A stretch of DNA of 64,000 nt, taken from assembly GCF_039537265.1 (NCBI RefSeq), contig NZ_BAABAE010000003.1, forward strand, positions 558,001-622,000. The letters run 5' to 3'. Source of the stretch: Terrimesophilobacter bigeumensis (lineage in GTDB: Bacteria; Actinomycetota; Actinomycetes; Actinomycetales; Microbacteriaceae). This document shows positions 8,338-17,200 of the stretch, in pieces. Under the pieces are notes generated by a model. The model was not told the DNA's origin. It searched no databases and saw nothing but the letters and a program-made list of their open reading frames with translations. Positions within the stretch are counted from its first letter, which is position 1, and every line of letters begins with the position of its first letter. The translations under genes and the position numbers were made by a program.

Positions 8338-9195
8338 TCAGCCCTTGACGCCGGTGAGGGTGATCCCCTCGACGAACGTGCGTTGGGCGAAGAAGAAGAT
8401 GACGACGACGGGGAGGGTGACGAGCATGGTCACGGCCATGGTCGTGCCCCAGTCCGTGCCGTGCGAGCCATGGAATGTCGCGAGACCGTAGGAGACCGGC
8501 CAGGCCAGGGGGTTCTCGGAGGTGTACAGGAACGGGCCGAAGTAGTCGTTCCAGCTGTGGAAGAACAGGAAGATCGCGGCGGCGGCGATCCCCGGCTTCG
8601 CCATCGGGACGACCACGCGCAGCAGCACCCCGAGCTCGCCGTTTCCGTCGATCCGCGCGGCATCCGAGTACTCCTTCGGGATCGTCAGGAAGAACTGGCG
8701 CAGCAGGAAGATCGAGAACGCGTCCCCGAGGATGTTCGGGAGGATGAGCGGCCACAGGCTCCCGGTGAGCCCCAACTGGGCCCACATGACGTAGATCGGG
8801 ACGACGGTGACCTGCGGCGGAAGGAGCATCGCGACGATGATCCCGAGGAAGATCAGGTTGGCGCCCCGAAACCTGATCTTCGCGAGGACGTACGCGGCGG
8901 GTACGGAGGACACGAGCATGAACAGCGTCGCGAGTGTCGCGTAGAGGGCGGAGTTCCCGAACCACAGGGCAAGCGGCACCTGCGTGAACGCCTTGCCGTA
9001 GTTGTTGAAGTCCCAGGGCGCCGGCCAGAATGACGCCGTGAGCGTCTGGGTGCTCGACATGAAGGAGGTCAGCAGCACGAACACGATCGGCCCGACGAAC
9101 AGGACGCCGAGGGCGACGAGCAGGGTGTGCTCGGCGATCCAGGACAGTACGCGGCTGGGCTTCTTCTTCGTGTTCCGGGCGACGAGGGTCGTCAT
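8338..9195 (-). CDS. Carbohydrate ABC transporter permease (MalG/CUT1 type)
   Basis: Second membrane subunit of the sugar importer, 285 residues with six predicted spans. The EAA loop that docks the ATPase is seen as YSDAARIDGNGELGVLLRVVVPMAKPG, with the conserved G of the family. The start at 9195 overlaps the stop of the preceding permease in an ATGA. No ATPase gene is present in the operon, so a shared MsiK-like ATPase encoded elsewhere is expected, as is usual for actinobacterial CUT1 systems. Confidence 0.93.
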   Translation of the reverse strand: MTTLVARNTKKKPSRVLSWIAEHTLLVALGVLFVGPIVFVLLTSFMSSTQTLTASFWPAPWDFNNYGKAFTQVPLALWFGNSALYATLATLFMLVSSVPAAYVLAKIRFRGANLIFLGIIVAMLLPPQVTVVPIYVMWAQLGLTGSLWPLILPNILGDAFSIFLLRQFFLTIPKEYSDAARIDGNGELGVLLRVVVPMAKPGIAAAAIFLFFHSWNDYFGPFLYTSENPLAWPVSYGLATFHGSHGTDWGTTMAVTMLVTLPVVVIFFFAQRTFVEGITLTGVKG

Positions 9196-10175
9196 GATGC
9201 GTCCTCCGGGGTGAAGGCCTTGACCTTGCGCAGCAGCACGCCGACGAGCACGCTCGCGACGACGAACAGGATCACGGCGAGCGCGGCGGCGTAGCCGAGC
9301 TGGAAGTTGCTGAACCCGCGAACGTACAACCACTGGGTGTAAGTGAGCAGGGAGTCGCCGGGGTAGCCGAGGACAGATCCGGGGTTGGTCGAGACGACGC
9401 CGGCGCTGCCGCTGGCGACGGCGCTCGCCACGGCGGATTCGGTGAAGTACTGCAGGGCGGAGATGATGCCGGTCACGACCGCGAAGATCAGCACGGGCAC
9501 GATCGTCGGGATGGTGATGTACCAGGTCTTCTGGATGCCGTTGGCCCCGTCGAGGGATGCCGCCTCGTACTGGTCCTGCGGAACGTCGAGCAGGGCGGCG
9601 AGGAAGATGATCATGATGTCGCCCATGACCCAGATGCCGAGGAGCACCAGGGAGGGCTTGGAGAGCGCGGGGTCGTTGAACCACAGCGGACCCTTGATGC
9701 CGAAGAACTTCAGGAACAGGTTGACCGGCCCGGTGCCCGGGTTGAACAGGAACACGAACGCGACGACGGAGGCGACCGGCGGTACGAGCGCCGGAAGGTA
9801 GAACAGGGTGCGCCAGAAACCGCTTCCGCGCTTCGCCCGCACGAGCAGCCAGGCCACCGCGAGTGCGGCCACGATCCGCACCGGGACGAGGATGACCACG
9901 AACCACAGGGTGTTGACGGTCGCGGTCACGACCCTCGGGTCCTTCGTGAACAGGTACTCGTAGTTGCGGAAGCCGACCCATTCGGGCGGGGAGAGCAGGT
10001 TGTAGCTCGTGAGCGAGTAGTAGACGTTCGCCAGGAGCGGGTAGACGAAGAAGACGAGCAGGCCGAGGAGCGCGGGCGTGAGCATCCCCCAGACGAGCAG
10101 AAGCCGTCTGGTGCGCGGCCGGAGGGGACGGGTGACTTTCGCCACCCGTCCCTCCGTGCTGACCGTCGCGGTCAT
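9192..10175 (-). CDS. Carbohydrate ABC transporter permease (MalF/CUT1 type)
   Basis: First membrane subunit of the sugar importer, 327 residues with six main spans. The EAA loop reads YEAASLDGANGIQKTWYITIPTI. The start overlaps the stop of the binding-protein gene by one base (TAATG), and the end overlaps the next permease, so the three transporter genes are tightly coupled. Confidence 0.93.
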   Translation of the reverse strand: MTATVSTEGRVAKVTRPLRPRTRRLLLVWGMLTPALLGLLVFFVYPLLANVYYSLTSYNLLSPPEWVGFRNYEYLFTKDPRVVTATVNTLWFVVILVPVRIVAALAVAWLLVRAKRGSGFWRTLFYLPALVPPVASVVAFVFLFNPGTGPVNLFLKFFGIKGPLWFNDPALSKPSLVLLGIWVMGDIMIIFLAALLDVPQDQYEAASLDGANGIQKTWYITIPTIVPVLIFAVVTGIISALQYFTESAVASAVASGSAGVVSTNPGSVLGYPGDSLLTYTQWLYVRGFSNFQLGYAAALAVILFVVASVLVGVLLRKVKAFTPEDAS

Positions 10176-11515
10176 TACGGACCGGTGCTCAGGGCGATCG
10201 AGTTGTCGATGTCCGTGTCGACCTTCGCGAGGCCCTCGGTGAGGTCACCGCCGGCACCGGACTGGTACGCCTCCCAGTACGTGGAGAGCGTGTCCTGGTT
10301 GCCGCTGCCGATGGCCGTTGCCGGGTTGGTGGCCAGGTGCGGGCTCGCGACGACGTCGAGGAACGTCTGGAACTGCGGCGGGAAGTCCAGGTTCGGCGAG
10401 GCGAGTGAATCCTTCGTCGTCGGGACGTTCTTGATGCCGTTCGCAAGTTTCACCAGCGCATCCGTGTCCAGTGTCAGGTACTTCAGCAGCGCCCAGGCCG
10501 CCTCGGGGTTCGAGGCGTTCTTCGCGATGCCGGCGATCGTGCCGCTCGTGTAGCCACCGCCGTAGAGGTCGGGGTGGTCGTCTGCCACCGGGAACGGTGC
10601 GGTCGCGTAGTGGAGGTCCGGCTTCTGGTCGGCGAGGAACGCGACGCGCCACTCACCGTCCATGTTCATCGCGAGCTGACCGGTCTGGAAGGCGTTGTCG
10701 GCCGACCATTCGTCGCCGAGCCCAGCCGTGAAGGCCTGCAGCTTGTCGTAGCCGATCGCGTCGACGAATCCCTTCTGCCAGGTCATGAGTTCCTTCCAGG
10801 CGTCGGAGTTGATCGCACTCTTGCCGTTCTCCATCCAGGTCGCACCGGATGCCGGGGCGTAGTGGATCGGGACGTTCTCATAGGAGCCCATGAGCGGGTT
10901 GAAGCCGAGGGTCTTGATCGACCCGTCCGGGTTGTAGGTCGTGAGCGCCATGGCCATGGCCTGCAACTCGGACAGCGTCTTCGGCGGTTCGGTGAAGCCG
11001 GCCGCGGCGAAGAGGTCCGTGTTGTAGTACAGGCCGTAGACATCCGCGAGCATGGGAAGCATGCACTGCTTGCCGTCGAAGGAGGTGTAGCTCTTCGCTG
11101 TCTCGGAGAGCTGCGACATGTCGACGTTGTCGCGGGCGATCACGTCGTCGAGGTAGCGGAACGACCCACTCGAGCAGAAGGAGCCGACCCGGTCGGTCGA
11201 TCCGGAGATCGCGAGGTCGATGTTGCCGCCGGTGGCGATGACCTTGGCGATCTTCTCGTCGTCCTGGCCGTCGTGGATGGTGACTTTCACCTTCGGGTTG
11301 GCCTTCTCGAAGTCTTCGACGACCGACTTGATCGTGGCTGCTTCACGATCGGTGAAGAAGTGCCAGAGCGACACGTTCCCCTCGATCGTGGCCGGGGTGC
11401 TGTCGGCGAAGGGTACGGCGGCACTGCTGCCGGTGCACCCGGACAGGGTGAGCGCGGCCGCCGTGGCGATCGCAGTCAAGACGCCGACTCGGCGTATTGG
11501 GAAGTGGTGCTTCAA
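10175..11515 (-). CDS. Sugar-binding lipoprotein of an ABC transporter
   Basis: Extracytoplasmic receptor of the operon's importer, 446 residues, solute-binding family 1. A type II signal peptide ends in the lipobox LSGC (24-27), so Cys27 should be lipidated. Mature parts such as VSLWHFFTDREAATIKSVVEDFEKANP and the late ASNPEAAWALLKYLT are typical. The start codon is TTG at 11515, with GAGG upstream. The gap to the ROK gene is 71 bases. Ligand is probably a disaccharide, given the GH4 and kinase downstream. Confidence 0.93.
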   Translation of the reverse strand: MKHHFPIRRVGVLTAIATAAALTLSGCTGSSAAVPFADSTPATIEGNVSLWHFFTDREAATIKSVVEDFEKANPKVKVTIHDGQDDEKIAKVIATGGNIDLAISGSTDRVGSFCSSGSFRYLDDVIARDNVDMSQLSETAKSYTSFDGKQCMLPMLADVYGLYYNTDLFAAAGFTEPPKTLSELQAMAMALTTYNPDGSIKTLGFNPLMGSYENVPIHYAPASGATWMENGKSAINSDAWKELMTWQKGFVDAIGYDKLQAFTAGLGDEWSADNAFQTGQLAMNMDGEWRVAFLADQKPDLHYATAPFPVADDHPDLYGGGYTSGTIAGIAKNASNPEAAWALLKYLTLDTDALVKLANGIKNVPTTKDSLASPNLDFPPQFQTFLDVVASPHLATNPATAIGSGNQDTLSTYWEAYQSGAGGDLTEGLAKVDTDIDNSIALSTGP

Positions 11516-11586
11516 CGTAGTACCTCACTGTTCTTCGTTGGGTCCTGTTCTCCTGCGAGGACTCTGTGTTTCGGTGTGGGGGCCTT

Positions 11587-12777
11587 TCAGCCCAACTCGC
11601 TGAATAGGCGCTGCCGCACCTGGTGAACGAGGACCTCTCGTGCCCCGCGGAGAACCGGGAACTCGAGGACGGATGAACGCGTGACACCGGGGTGCCACGG
11701 GGTTGTGCGCGCGATTTCTGTTCGGACGAGGTCGGCGAGGAACTCGCCGCCCGCAGTGCCGATCGGCCCGCCGAGAACGATGAGTTCCGGATCGAGGATC
11801 GCGAGGACGGGGATGACGCCGAGCGCCACACGCGGCGCGATGGCGGCGAACACCGACTCCCGGGCCGGATGGTCGGCAAGCGCGCCGACGATGTCGCGCG
11901 CGGAACCGGTCATGCCGTTCGCCCTCGCGATCTCGATGACCTTCTCACCGCCCACGAGTTGCTGCAGATCGGTCGCCTCGGGGTCGATTGCGGCGGCCGA
12001 TTGGGGGACCGAGAGGTAGCCGATCTCGCCGGCGCCTCCGGCCGCACCGCGGTGCACTTTCCCGTCGAGGTCGGTGGCGAGGCCGAGGCCTTCGCCCATC
12101 CAGAGCAATGCAAAACTGCTCGATCCGGCGCCGACGCCCTCCGACCGTTCCGCAATCGCGGCGAGGTTCACATCGTTGTCGATGTGCACCTGGCGACCGA
12201 GGGCGGACTCGAGGTGGGTACGGATGCCGTGCCTCGGCCATTCGGGGAGGGTGTCGATGAAGGAGAGCTCGTCGCTGCGAGGGTCGATCGAACCCTGGAC
12301 GCCGATCGAGACGACACGGACGGCCTCCATGTTCGCCCGTGCGGCGGCGCAGGCTGCGCCGATCGCGTCCCGGATGTCTGTGGCGGCTGGGTCGGCGGCG
12401 GCGGAGCTCGTTGTCTTTCCGGCATCCGCGTCGATCGCGGTCTCGACGACGGGGCGTTCGGTGCCGACGGCATCGACGACGGTGGAGCGGATGGTCGTCT
12501 TGTCGATGTCGATCGCCACACCCAGTACACGGTCGGCTCGCACACCGTAGCTCGTCGCGTTCGGGCCGCGTCCGGCGGAGACCTCACCGACGACCTCGAC
12601 GAGGCCGACGCTTTCGAGTCGGGAGACGATCTGGCCCACGGTGGGCTTGGAGAGGCCGGAGAGTTCGCCGAGGCGGTTTCGGGTGAGCACCCCGTGCTCC
12701 AGCAGCAGGGTGAGTGCGGTGCGCTCGTTCTGACCGCGGAGCCAGGACGGGGTACCGGGAATGGTCTTCGTCGACAT
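11587..12777 (-). CDS. ROK-family transcriptional regulator of the sugar operon
   Basis: A 396-residue NagC/XylR-type regulator. The N-terminal winged helix reads RTALTLLLEHGVLTRNRLGELSGLSKPTVGQIVSRLES; the rest is a ROK domain. The sugar-kinase glycine motif is changed to WMGEGLGLATDL, and the CGxxGC zinc motif of ROK kinases is absent, so it is likely a sugar-sensing repressor rather than a kinase. It is first in the operon and probably autoregulated through the palindrome at 12812-12824 in front of it. Confidence 0.9.
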   Translation of the reverse strand: MSTKTIPGTPSWLRGQNERTALTLLLEHGVLTRNRLGELSGLSKPTVGQIVSRLESVGLVEVVGEVSAGRGPNATSYGVRADRVLGVAIDIDKTTIRSTVVDAVGTERPVVETAIDADAGKTTSSAAADPAATDIRDAIGAACAAARANMEAVRVVSIGVQGSIDPRSDELSFIDTLPEWPRHGIRTHLESALGRQVHIDNDVNLAAIAERSEGVGAGSSSFALLWMGEGLGLATDLDGKVHRGAAGGAGEIGYLSVPQSAAAIDPEATDLQQLVGGEKVIEIARANGMTGSARDIVGALADHPARESVFAAIAPRVALGVIPVLAILDPELIVLGGPIGTAGGEFLADLVRTEIARTTPWHPGVTRSSVLEFPVLRGAREVLVHQVRQRLFSELG

Positions 12778-12811
12778 CGGAGTCTTTCGTTCAGCCTGCG
12801 TCGAATGTAAC

Positions 12812-12824
12812 AGGAAACTTTCCT
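12812..12824. promoter_or_regulatory. Palindromic candidate ROK operator
   Basis: AGGAAA-C-TTTCCT is a perfect 13-bp palindrome 35 bases upstream of the ROK gene start, flanked by TAA and AATAG. It is the only such site in the sugar operon and would cover the operon's promoter. ROK regulators generally bind A/T-rich palindromes of this kind; the assignment is inferred. Confidence 0.6.
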
Positions 12825-12887
12825 AATAGAAAGAGGCATGTTGCGGAGTGCTGAAACGGAACGCGGTTCCTCGGACCCGGCTTCCCG

Positions 12888-13985
12888 TCAGTCCAGCACG
12901 GCGAAGTGCAGCGCAGCCTCCCGTGCCGCCCGTTCCAACTGCGGAGCCGGATCGGCGATCGCCACCGCGACCGAGCCCGCGAGGTCCGCGAGCGAGATCG
13001 ACCAGCCCTCGGCCTCGGCCGCGATCTGCCCGGCGATGACCCCGACCGGAACGTGGTTCTGCGCGGCGAGCCCGAGAAGCTCCCCGACGACCTTGCCGGT
13101 GGAGGACGTCGTGTCGAACCGGCCCTCCCCGGTGAGCACGACATCCGCCGACCGGATGAGCTCGGTGAGCCCGGTTACCCTCTGGACGTGCCGTGCGCCC
13201 GGCTCGATCCGCGCTCCCCAGGCCTCGACGAAGCCGTAGGCGGTCCCACCCGCGGCGCCGGCGCCAGGCCGGTCCGGATCGCCGCCCAGGACCGCGGCCA
13301 GACGTGCGAGCCCCGCCTCGAGGGTGCGGATCTCCGCGACTCCGGCACCCTTCTGCGGTGCGAAGACGGCCGCCGCGCCCTGCGGACCGACCAGGGGGGC
13401 GGTGACGTCGGCGAGGAGAGTGACGCCGCCGGGTGGCGGGGGGAGCAGAGAGCCCGTGTCGACTCGCCCGAGCCGGGCGATCGCGCCCCCTCCGTCGGCC
13501 AGCGGTGCGTCGTCCTCGTCGAACAGCTCGAGGCCCAGGGCGCGGAGGGCGCCGACGCCACCATCGGTCGAGGCGGATCCGCCGAGACCGATCACGAGCG
13601 AGTCGATCCCGTGATCCAGGGCATGCCGGATGACCTCGCCGAGCCCGCGCGTCGTGGCGCCGAGCGGGTCGGGCCCTGCCATGAGCGGAAGCCCGGAGCA
13701 CTGGGCGAGCTCGACGACACCGATCCCGTCGGGCAATTCGAGCCAGGCGCCCTGGGTGGCGCGGCCATCCGGGCCGGTGACCGGTCCGACCGTCTGGAGC
13801 ACCGCATCCGGGATGGCCGCGGCGATCGCCTCGAGGGTGCCCTCGCCGCCGTCGGCCTGCGGGAGGAGGGTGACGACGTCATCCGGCCGTACGCTCCTCC
13901 AGCCCCGGGCGATCGCTGCCGCGACCTCGTGTGCCGCGAGGGACCCCTTGAAGGAGTCGGGGGCGACGACGACGTGCTTCGGCAT
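12888..13985 (-). CDS. Glycerate kinase (GarK/GlxK family)
   Basis: Phosphorylates D-glycerate with ATP, linking glyoxylate or glycerate use to glycolysis; cytosolic. At 365 residues it has the usual size. The hallmark N-terminus VVVAPDSFKGSLAAHEVAAAI and later VIGLGGSASTDGGVGALRALG and VLTGEGRFDTTSSTGKV are all present. The ATG at 13985 has GGAT at a suitable distance and precedes the motif by few residues. It lies upstream of the ROK operon on the same strand, with the operator palindrome between, so it is probably a separate transcript. Confidence 0.94.
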   Translation of the reverse strand: MPKHVVVAPDSFKGSLAAHEVAAAIARGWRSVRPDDVVTLLPQADGGEGTLEAIAAAIPDAVLQTVGPVTGPDGRATQGAWLELPDGIGVVELAQCSGLPLMAGPDPLGATTRGLGEVIRHALDHGIDSLVIGLGGSASTDGGVGALRALGLELFDEDDAPLADGGGAIARLGRVDTGSLLPPPPGGVTLLADVTAPLVGPQGAAAVFAPQKGAGVAEIRTLEAGLARLAAVLGGDPDRPGAGAAGGTAYGFVEAWGARIEPGARHVQRVTGLTELIRSADVVLTGEGRFDTTSSTGKVVGELLGLAAQNHVPVGVIAGQIAAEAEGWSISLADLAGSVAVAIADPAPQLERAAREAALHFAVLD

Positions 13986-14111
13986 GGCTTTCATCCTGCC
14001 GCACGTGACGCCGCTTCGAAGCCAGGCCGCCTCGCGCACGCGGTCGCGACGGCGGGGGCGAGGGGCGATGCTGCCTGCTCTAGTCCCGTCCTCCCGGCCA
14101 CTCCGCAGCAG

Positions 14112-14184
14112 TGCCCCCAGCAGGATTTGAACCTGCGGCCTTCTGCTCCGGAGGCAGACGCTCTATCCCCTGAGCTATGGGGGC
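14112..14184 (-). tRNA. tRNA-Arg (anticodon CCG)
   Basis: Folds as a complete cloverleaf: acceptor GCCCCCA / TGGGGGC, D stem GCTC/GAGC, anticodon stem TCTGC/GCAGA with loop CTCCGGA giving anticodon CCG, T stem GCAGG/CCTGC with loop TTCAAAT. It reads CGG codons. No CCA is encoded. Confidence 0.96.
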
Positions 14185-14256
14185 CAGGAGTGCGTGACAA
14201 GGTTACCAGCCGTGGCGATCGGACGAGTCCCGCGGTCGCGGAATCGGAGCCGGGAA

Positions 14257-14262
14257 TAGGCT
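14257..14262 (+). promoter_or_regulatory. -10 hexamer TAGGCT (leaderless start)
   Basis: TAGGCT ends 6 nt before the ATG at 14269; no ribosome-binding site is seen between them. Confidence 0.6.
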
Positions 14263-14268
14263 GGCAGC

Positions 14269-14736
14269 ATGGACCTGGATGGCGCGCGGATGCTTGCCGT
14301 GACCCTCGCAGTCGGCTCCGGGGTGTGGGTCGGCGGGCTCGTGACCGTCATCATCCTTTCGGCCAGCAGCCGGAAGACGATTGCCCCGCCAGACCGCGTC
14401 GTACTTTTTCGCGACTTCGGGAGGCGGTTCGCCATCTTCGTGGGCGTCACGGCCCTCTTCGTTGTCCTGCCAGCACTTGTGCTGGCCACGATCGAGCCGG
14501 CGCCGCTCACGGCGAGCACCCTCCTGCTCGCCCTGGGTCTCCTTCTCGCCACGGCCGCCGGCATCCTTCAGGCGCGCAGGATGACGAGGCTGCGCGGATC
14601 CGCGGCCGGGCCGGTCGACGCTGCGGAGGCGAGCATACGGGGCAACGCGCAACTCGCCGCCGCAGTGCGTGTGGTGCTGGTACTCGGCTACCTCGCACTG
14701 GTCGTACTCGCAGCGCTGCAGGCGAGCATCGCCTGA
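14269..14736 (+). CDS. Four-span hypothetical membrane protein
   Basis: 155 residues with four predicted membrane spans: about residues 8-30, 52-75, 80-100 and 128-152. A basic cytoplasmic stretch (QARRMTRLRG) lies between spans 3 and 4. No family is recognised. The ATG is placed 6 nt after a TAGGCT hexamer. It converges on a lipoprotein gene that ends 12 bases downstream. Confidence 0.75.
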   Translation: MDLDGARMLAVTLAVGSGVWVGGLVTVIILSASSRKTIAPPDRVVLFRDFGRRFAIFVGVTALFVVLPALVLATIEPAPLTASTLLLALGLLLATAAGILQARRMTRLRGSAAGPVDAAEASIRGNAQLAAAVRVVLVLGYLALVVLAALQASIA

Positions 14737-14748
14737 GTTGGGTAGGCG

Positions 14749-15357
14749 TCAGCGCGCCGCCGCTACTGCGTCCTTCATAAGGGCACCGGCGTCTCCCGCG
14801 CCGGAGAAGTACACCGAGGTCGCCGTGATCCAGAACGGGCCGCTGAAAGCCTGAACGACCCCCGCGTCGCCGTCGGTCGAGAAATATGCGGCGTCGCCCA
14901 GCCCGCTCACCGGCGTTCCGTTGCTCGCGGCATCCCGCGCCGCGGCGAACGCTGTCGGACCGGGCTGCGAGATCGTCACATCGATGGTTTCTCGGCTGGT
15001 CTGATTCATCCAGCGGCAAGCCGTGCCCTGATTGGCGACGGCCTGGGCGGCGAGGGTGCCGGCACCCGGAGTGAACTTGGCGAGCAGGCCGAAGTTCGGG
15101 TTGAAGTCGTACATGGTCTGGGCATCGATGACCGATGCGCACGGGATCGACACCGGGGTCGGCTTCTCTTCGGGCGCGGTGGTTTCGCTCGGCGAACTCG
15201 AAGGCGACAATGACGGCGACGCAGAGGGCGTCGAATCCGAGGGCGAGGCAGAAGGCTCCGTCGGCTCTCCTGGCGACAGGCAGCCGGTGAGCGAGACGGC
15301 CGTCGCGAGGGCGACGGCGGTGAGCGTGGTCCGGATGGCGAGTTTGCGTGTCAGCAC
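14749..15357 (-). CDS. Secreted lipoprotein with Ser/Pro-rich stalk
   Basis: A 202-residue lipoprotein. From the GTG at 15357 a signal peptide runs to the lipobox LTGC, Cys26. A low-complexity linker of Ser, Pro and acidic residues (about 30-65) is followed by a globular domain with two Cys (PCASVIDAQTMYDF, QGTACRWMNQTSRET) of a DUF3558-like pattern. Such proteins are common on actinobacterial surfaces; no enzymatic motif is seen. An upstream in-frame start would break the signal peptide, which supports the GTG. It is divergent from argS. Confidence 0.75.
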   Translation of the reverse strand: MLTRKLAIRTTLTAVALATAVSLTGCLSPGEPTEPSASPSDSTPSASPSLSPSSSPSETTAPEEKPTPVSIPCASVIDAQTMYDFNPNFGLLAKFTPGAGTLAAQAVANQGTACRWMNQTSRETIDVTISQPGPTAFAAARDAASNGTPVSGLGDAAYFSTDGDAGVVQAFSGPFWITATSVYFSGAGDAGALMKDAVAAAR

Positions 15358-15438
15358 CGCTTCATTCTCGTCGCCCGGTCGCCGGCACCGAGGCTGCAAC
15401 GCCGCGAACGGGACGATCGCCGTGGTATCACCGCCCGA

Positions 15439-15444
15439 TAGAAT
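15439..15444 (+). promoter_or_regulatory. -10 hexamer TAGAAT of argS
   Basis: TAGAAT ends 8 nt before the GTG at 15453; no Shine-Dalgarno is present. Confidence 0.55.
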
Positions 15445-15452
15445 CGACTCTC

Positions 15453-17141
15453 GTGACCCCCGCCGAACTCTCCGCCGCCGTCCTCGCGATCGTCCAGGAC
15501 GAGCTCGCGCGACGCGGCAGCGCGGGGTTGGCAGGCACGGGGGAGGCCGGCGCTCTCCAGGTCGGCCCGGATGACGTCACCCTCGAGCGTCCCAAGAACC
15601 GCGATCACGGCGACTGGGCCCTCAACATCGCCATGAAGCTCGCGAAGCAGCTCGGAACCAACCCGCGCGAACTCGCCGCCGCGCTCGCCGCCGGCATCGG
15701 CGCGATCCCCGGTGTCGCGGGTGTCGAGGTCGCCGGCCCCGGCTTCATCAACATCCGCCTGGATGCCGGAGCCGCCGGCGCACTCGTGAAGACGATCGTC
15801 GAGCTGGGCGAGAACTACGGCCACAACGACGCGCTCGCCGGCCAGACCATCAACCTCGAGTTCGTCTCTGCGAACCCGACCGGGCCGCTGCACATCGGCC
15901 ACACCCGCTGGGCCGCCCTCGGCGACTCGATCGCGCGCGTGCTCACGGCATCCGGCGCGCACATGGTGAGCGAGTTCTACATCAACGACGCCGGCAACCA
16001 GATGGACAACTTCGGTGCCTCGGTGCTCGCAGCGCTCAAGGGCGAGCCCACGCCGGAGAACGGCTACCCCGGAACGTACGTGACCGCGCTCGCCGAGCGG
16101 GTGCGCGAGCAGCACCCCGGCATCCTCGACGAGACCCCGGATGCCGCGCTCGCCCTCGCGCGCGAGACCGGCTACCAGCTTCAGCTGGCCGACATCCGCG
16201 AGTCGCTCGAGAAGTTCAACGTGCACTTCGATGTGTGGTTCAGCGAGCGCACGCTGCACGAGCCCGACGCGAGCGGGACCAGCCCGGTCGAGTCCGCGAT
16301 CGGGCGGCTGCGCGCGCAGGGGCACGTCTTCGAGGAGGACGGCGCGGTCTGGGTGCGCACGACCGACTTCGGCGACGACAAGGACCGCGTCATCCGCCGC
16401 AGCAACGGCGTCTACACCTACTTCGCGTCGGATGCCGCCTACTACCTCGACAAGGGCGACCGCGGCTTCGCGCACAAGATCTACCTGCTCGGAGCCGACC
16501 ACCACGGCTACGTGCACCGGCTCAAGGCGCTTGCCGGTGCGGCGGGCGACGACCCGGAGAAGGACATCGAGATCCTCATCGGGCAGCTCGTTAGCATCAA
16601 CGGTGCGCGGCTCTCGAAGCGCGCCGGAAACATCATCGAGCTCGACGACCTGCGCGAATGGCTCGGCACGGACGCCCTGCGCTACTCGCTCGGGCGCTAC
16701 CCGGCCGATTCGCCGCTCACCCTCGACCCCGAGCTGCTCAAGAAGCGCACGAACGACAATCCGGTCTTCTATGTGCAGTACGCGCACGCGCGCACCCACC
16801 AGGTGGCGCGGAACGCGCAGAGCTCCGGGGTCGACCGCAGTGCGTTCGAGCCGGAGTCGCTCGTGCACGAGACCGAGAACAACCTGGTCGGGCTGCTCGC
16901 CGAGTTGCCGCGCATCGTCGCCCAGTCGGCGCAGCTGCGCGAACCGCACCGCGTCGCACGCTACCTCGAGGAGCTCGCCGGCGCCTACCACCGCTGGTAC
17001 GACTCCTGCCGGGTGACCCCGCTCGGCGACGAGCCGGTGACCGACGTGCACCGCACACGGCTGTGGCTGAACGACGCGGCCGGTGTCGTGCTGCGCAACG
17101 GTCTCGGCCTTCTCGGGGTCTCGGCGCCGGAGCGGATGTAG
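15453..17141 (+). CDS. argS: Arginyl-tRNA synthetase
   Basis: Class I enzyme that charges tRNA-Arg; cytosolic and essential. 562 residues. The HIGH-type motif is seen in SANPTGPLHIGHTRWAA and the KMSKS-equivalent in NGARLSKRAGNIIELDD. The N-terminal Add1 domain and the C-terminal DALR anticodon-binding domain (RYLEELAGAYHRWYDSCRV ... LGLLGV) are both present. The GTG at 15453 fits family starts; a longer frame upstream is not conserved in character and has no ribosome-binding site. Two tRNA-Arg genes lie in this window. Confidence 0.98.
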   Translation: MTPAELSAAVLAIVQDELARRGSAGLAGTGEAGALQVGPDDVTLERPKNRDHGDWALNIAMKLAKQLGTNPRELAAALAAGIGAIPGVAGVEVAGPGFINIRLDAGAAGALVKTIVELGENYGHNDALAGQTINLEFVSANPTGPLHIGHTRWAALGDSIARVLTASGAHMVSEFYINDAGNQMDNFGASVLAALKGEPTPENGYPGTYVTALAERVREQHPGILDETPDAALALARETGYQLQLADIRESLEKFNVHFDVWFSERTLHEPDASGTSPVESAIGRLRAQGHVFEEDGAVWVRTTDFGDDKDRVIRRSNGVYTYFASDAAYYLDKGDRGFAHKIYLLGADHHGYVHRLKALAGAAGDDPEKDIEILIGQLVSINGARLSKRAGNIIELDDLREWLGTDALRYSLGRYPADSPLTLDPELLKKRTNDNPVFYVQYAHARTHQVARNAQSSGVDRSAFEPESLVHETENNLVGLLAELPRIVAQSAQLREPHRVARYLEELAGAYHRWYDSCRVTPLGDEPVTDVHRTRLWLNDAAGVVLRNGLGLLGVSAPERM

Positions 17142-17200
17142 CGGTCGTCCCATGCGCTGAGGCTCTGGAGCGTGTCAGGGGCGGGTGCGAGACTTCTCCC

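Noticed and set aside
15351..17153. A 600-codon open frame opposite argS
   Set aside because: Shadow of argS; composition is skewed and no domain is seen.
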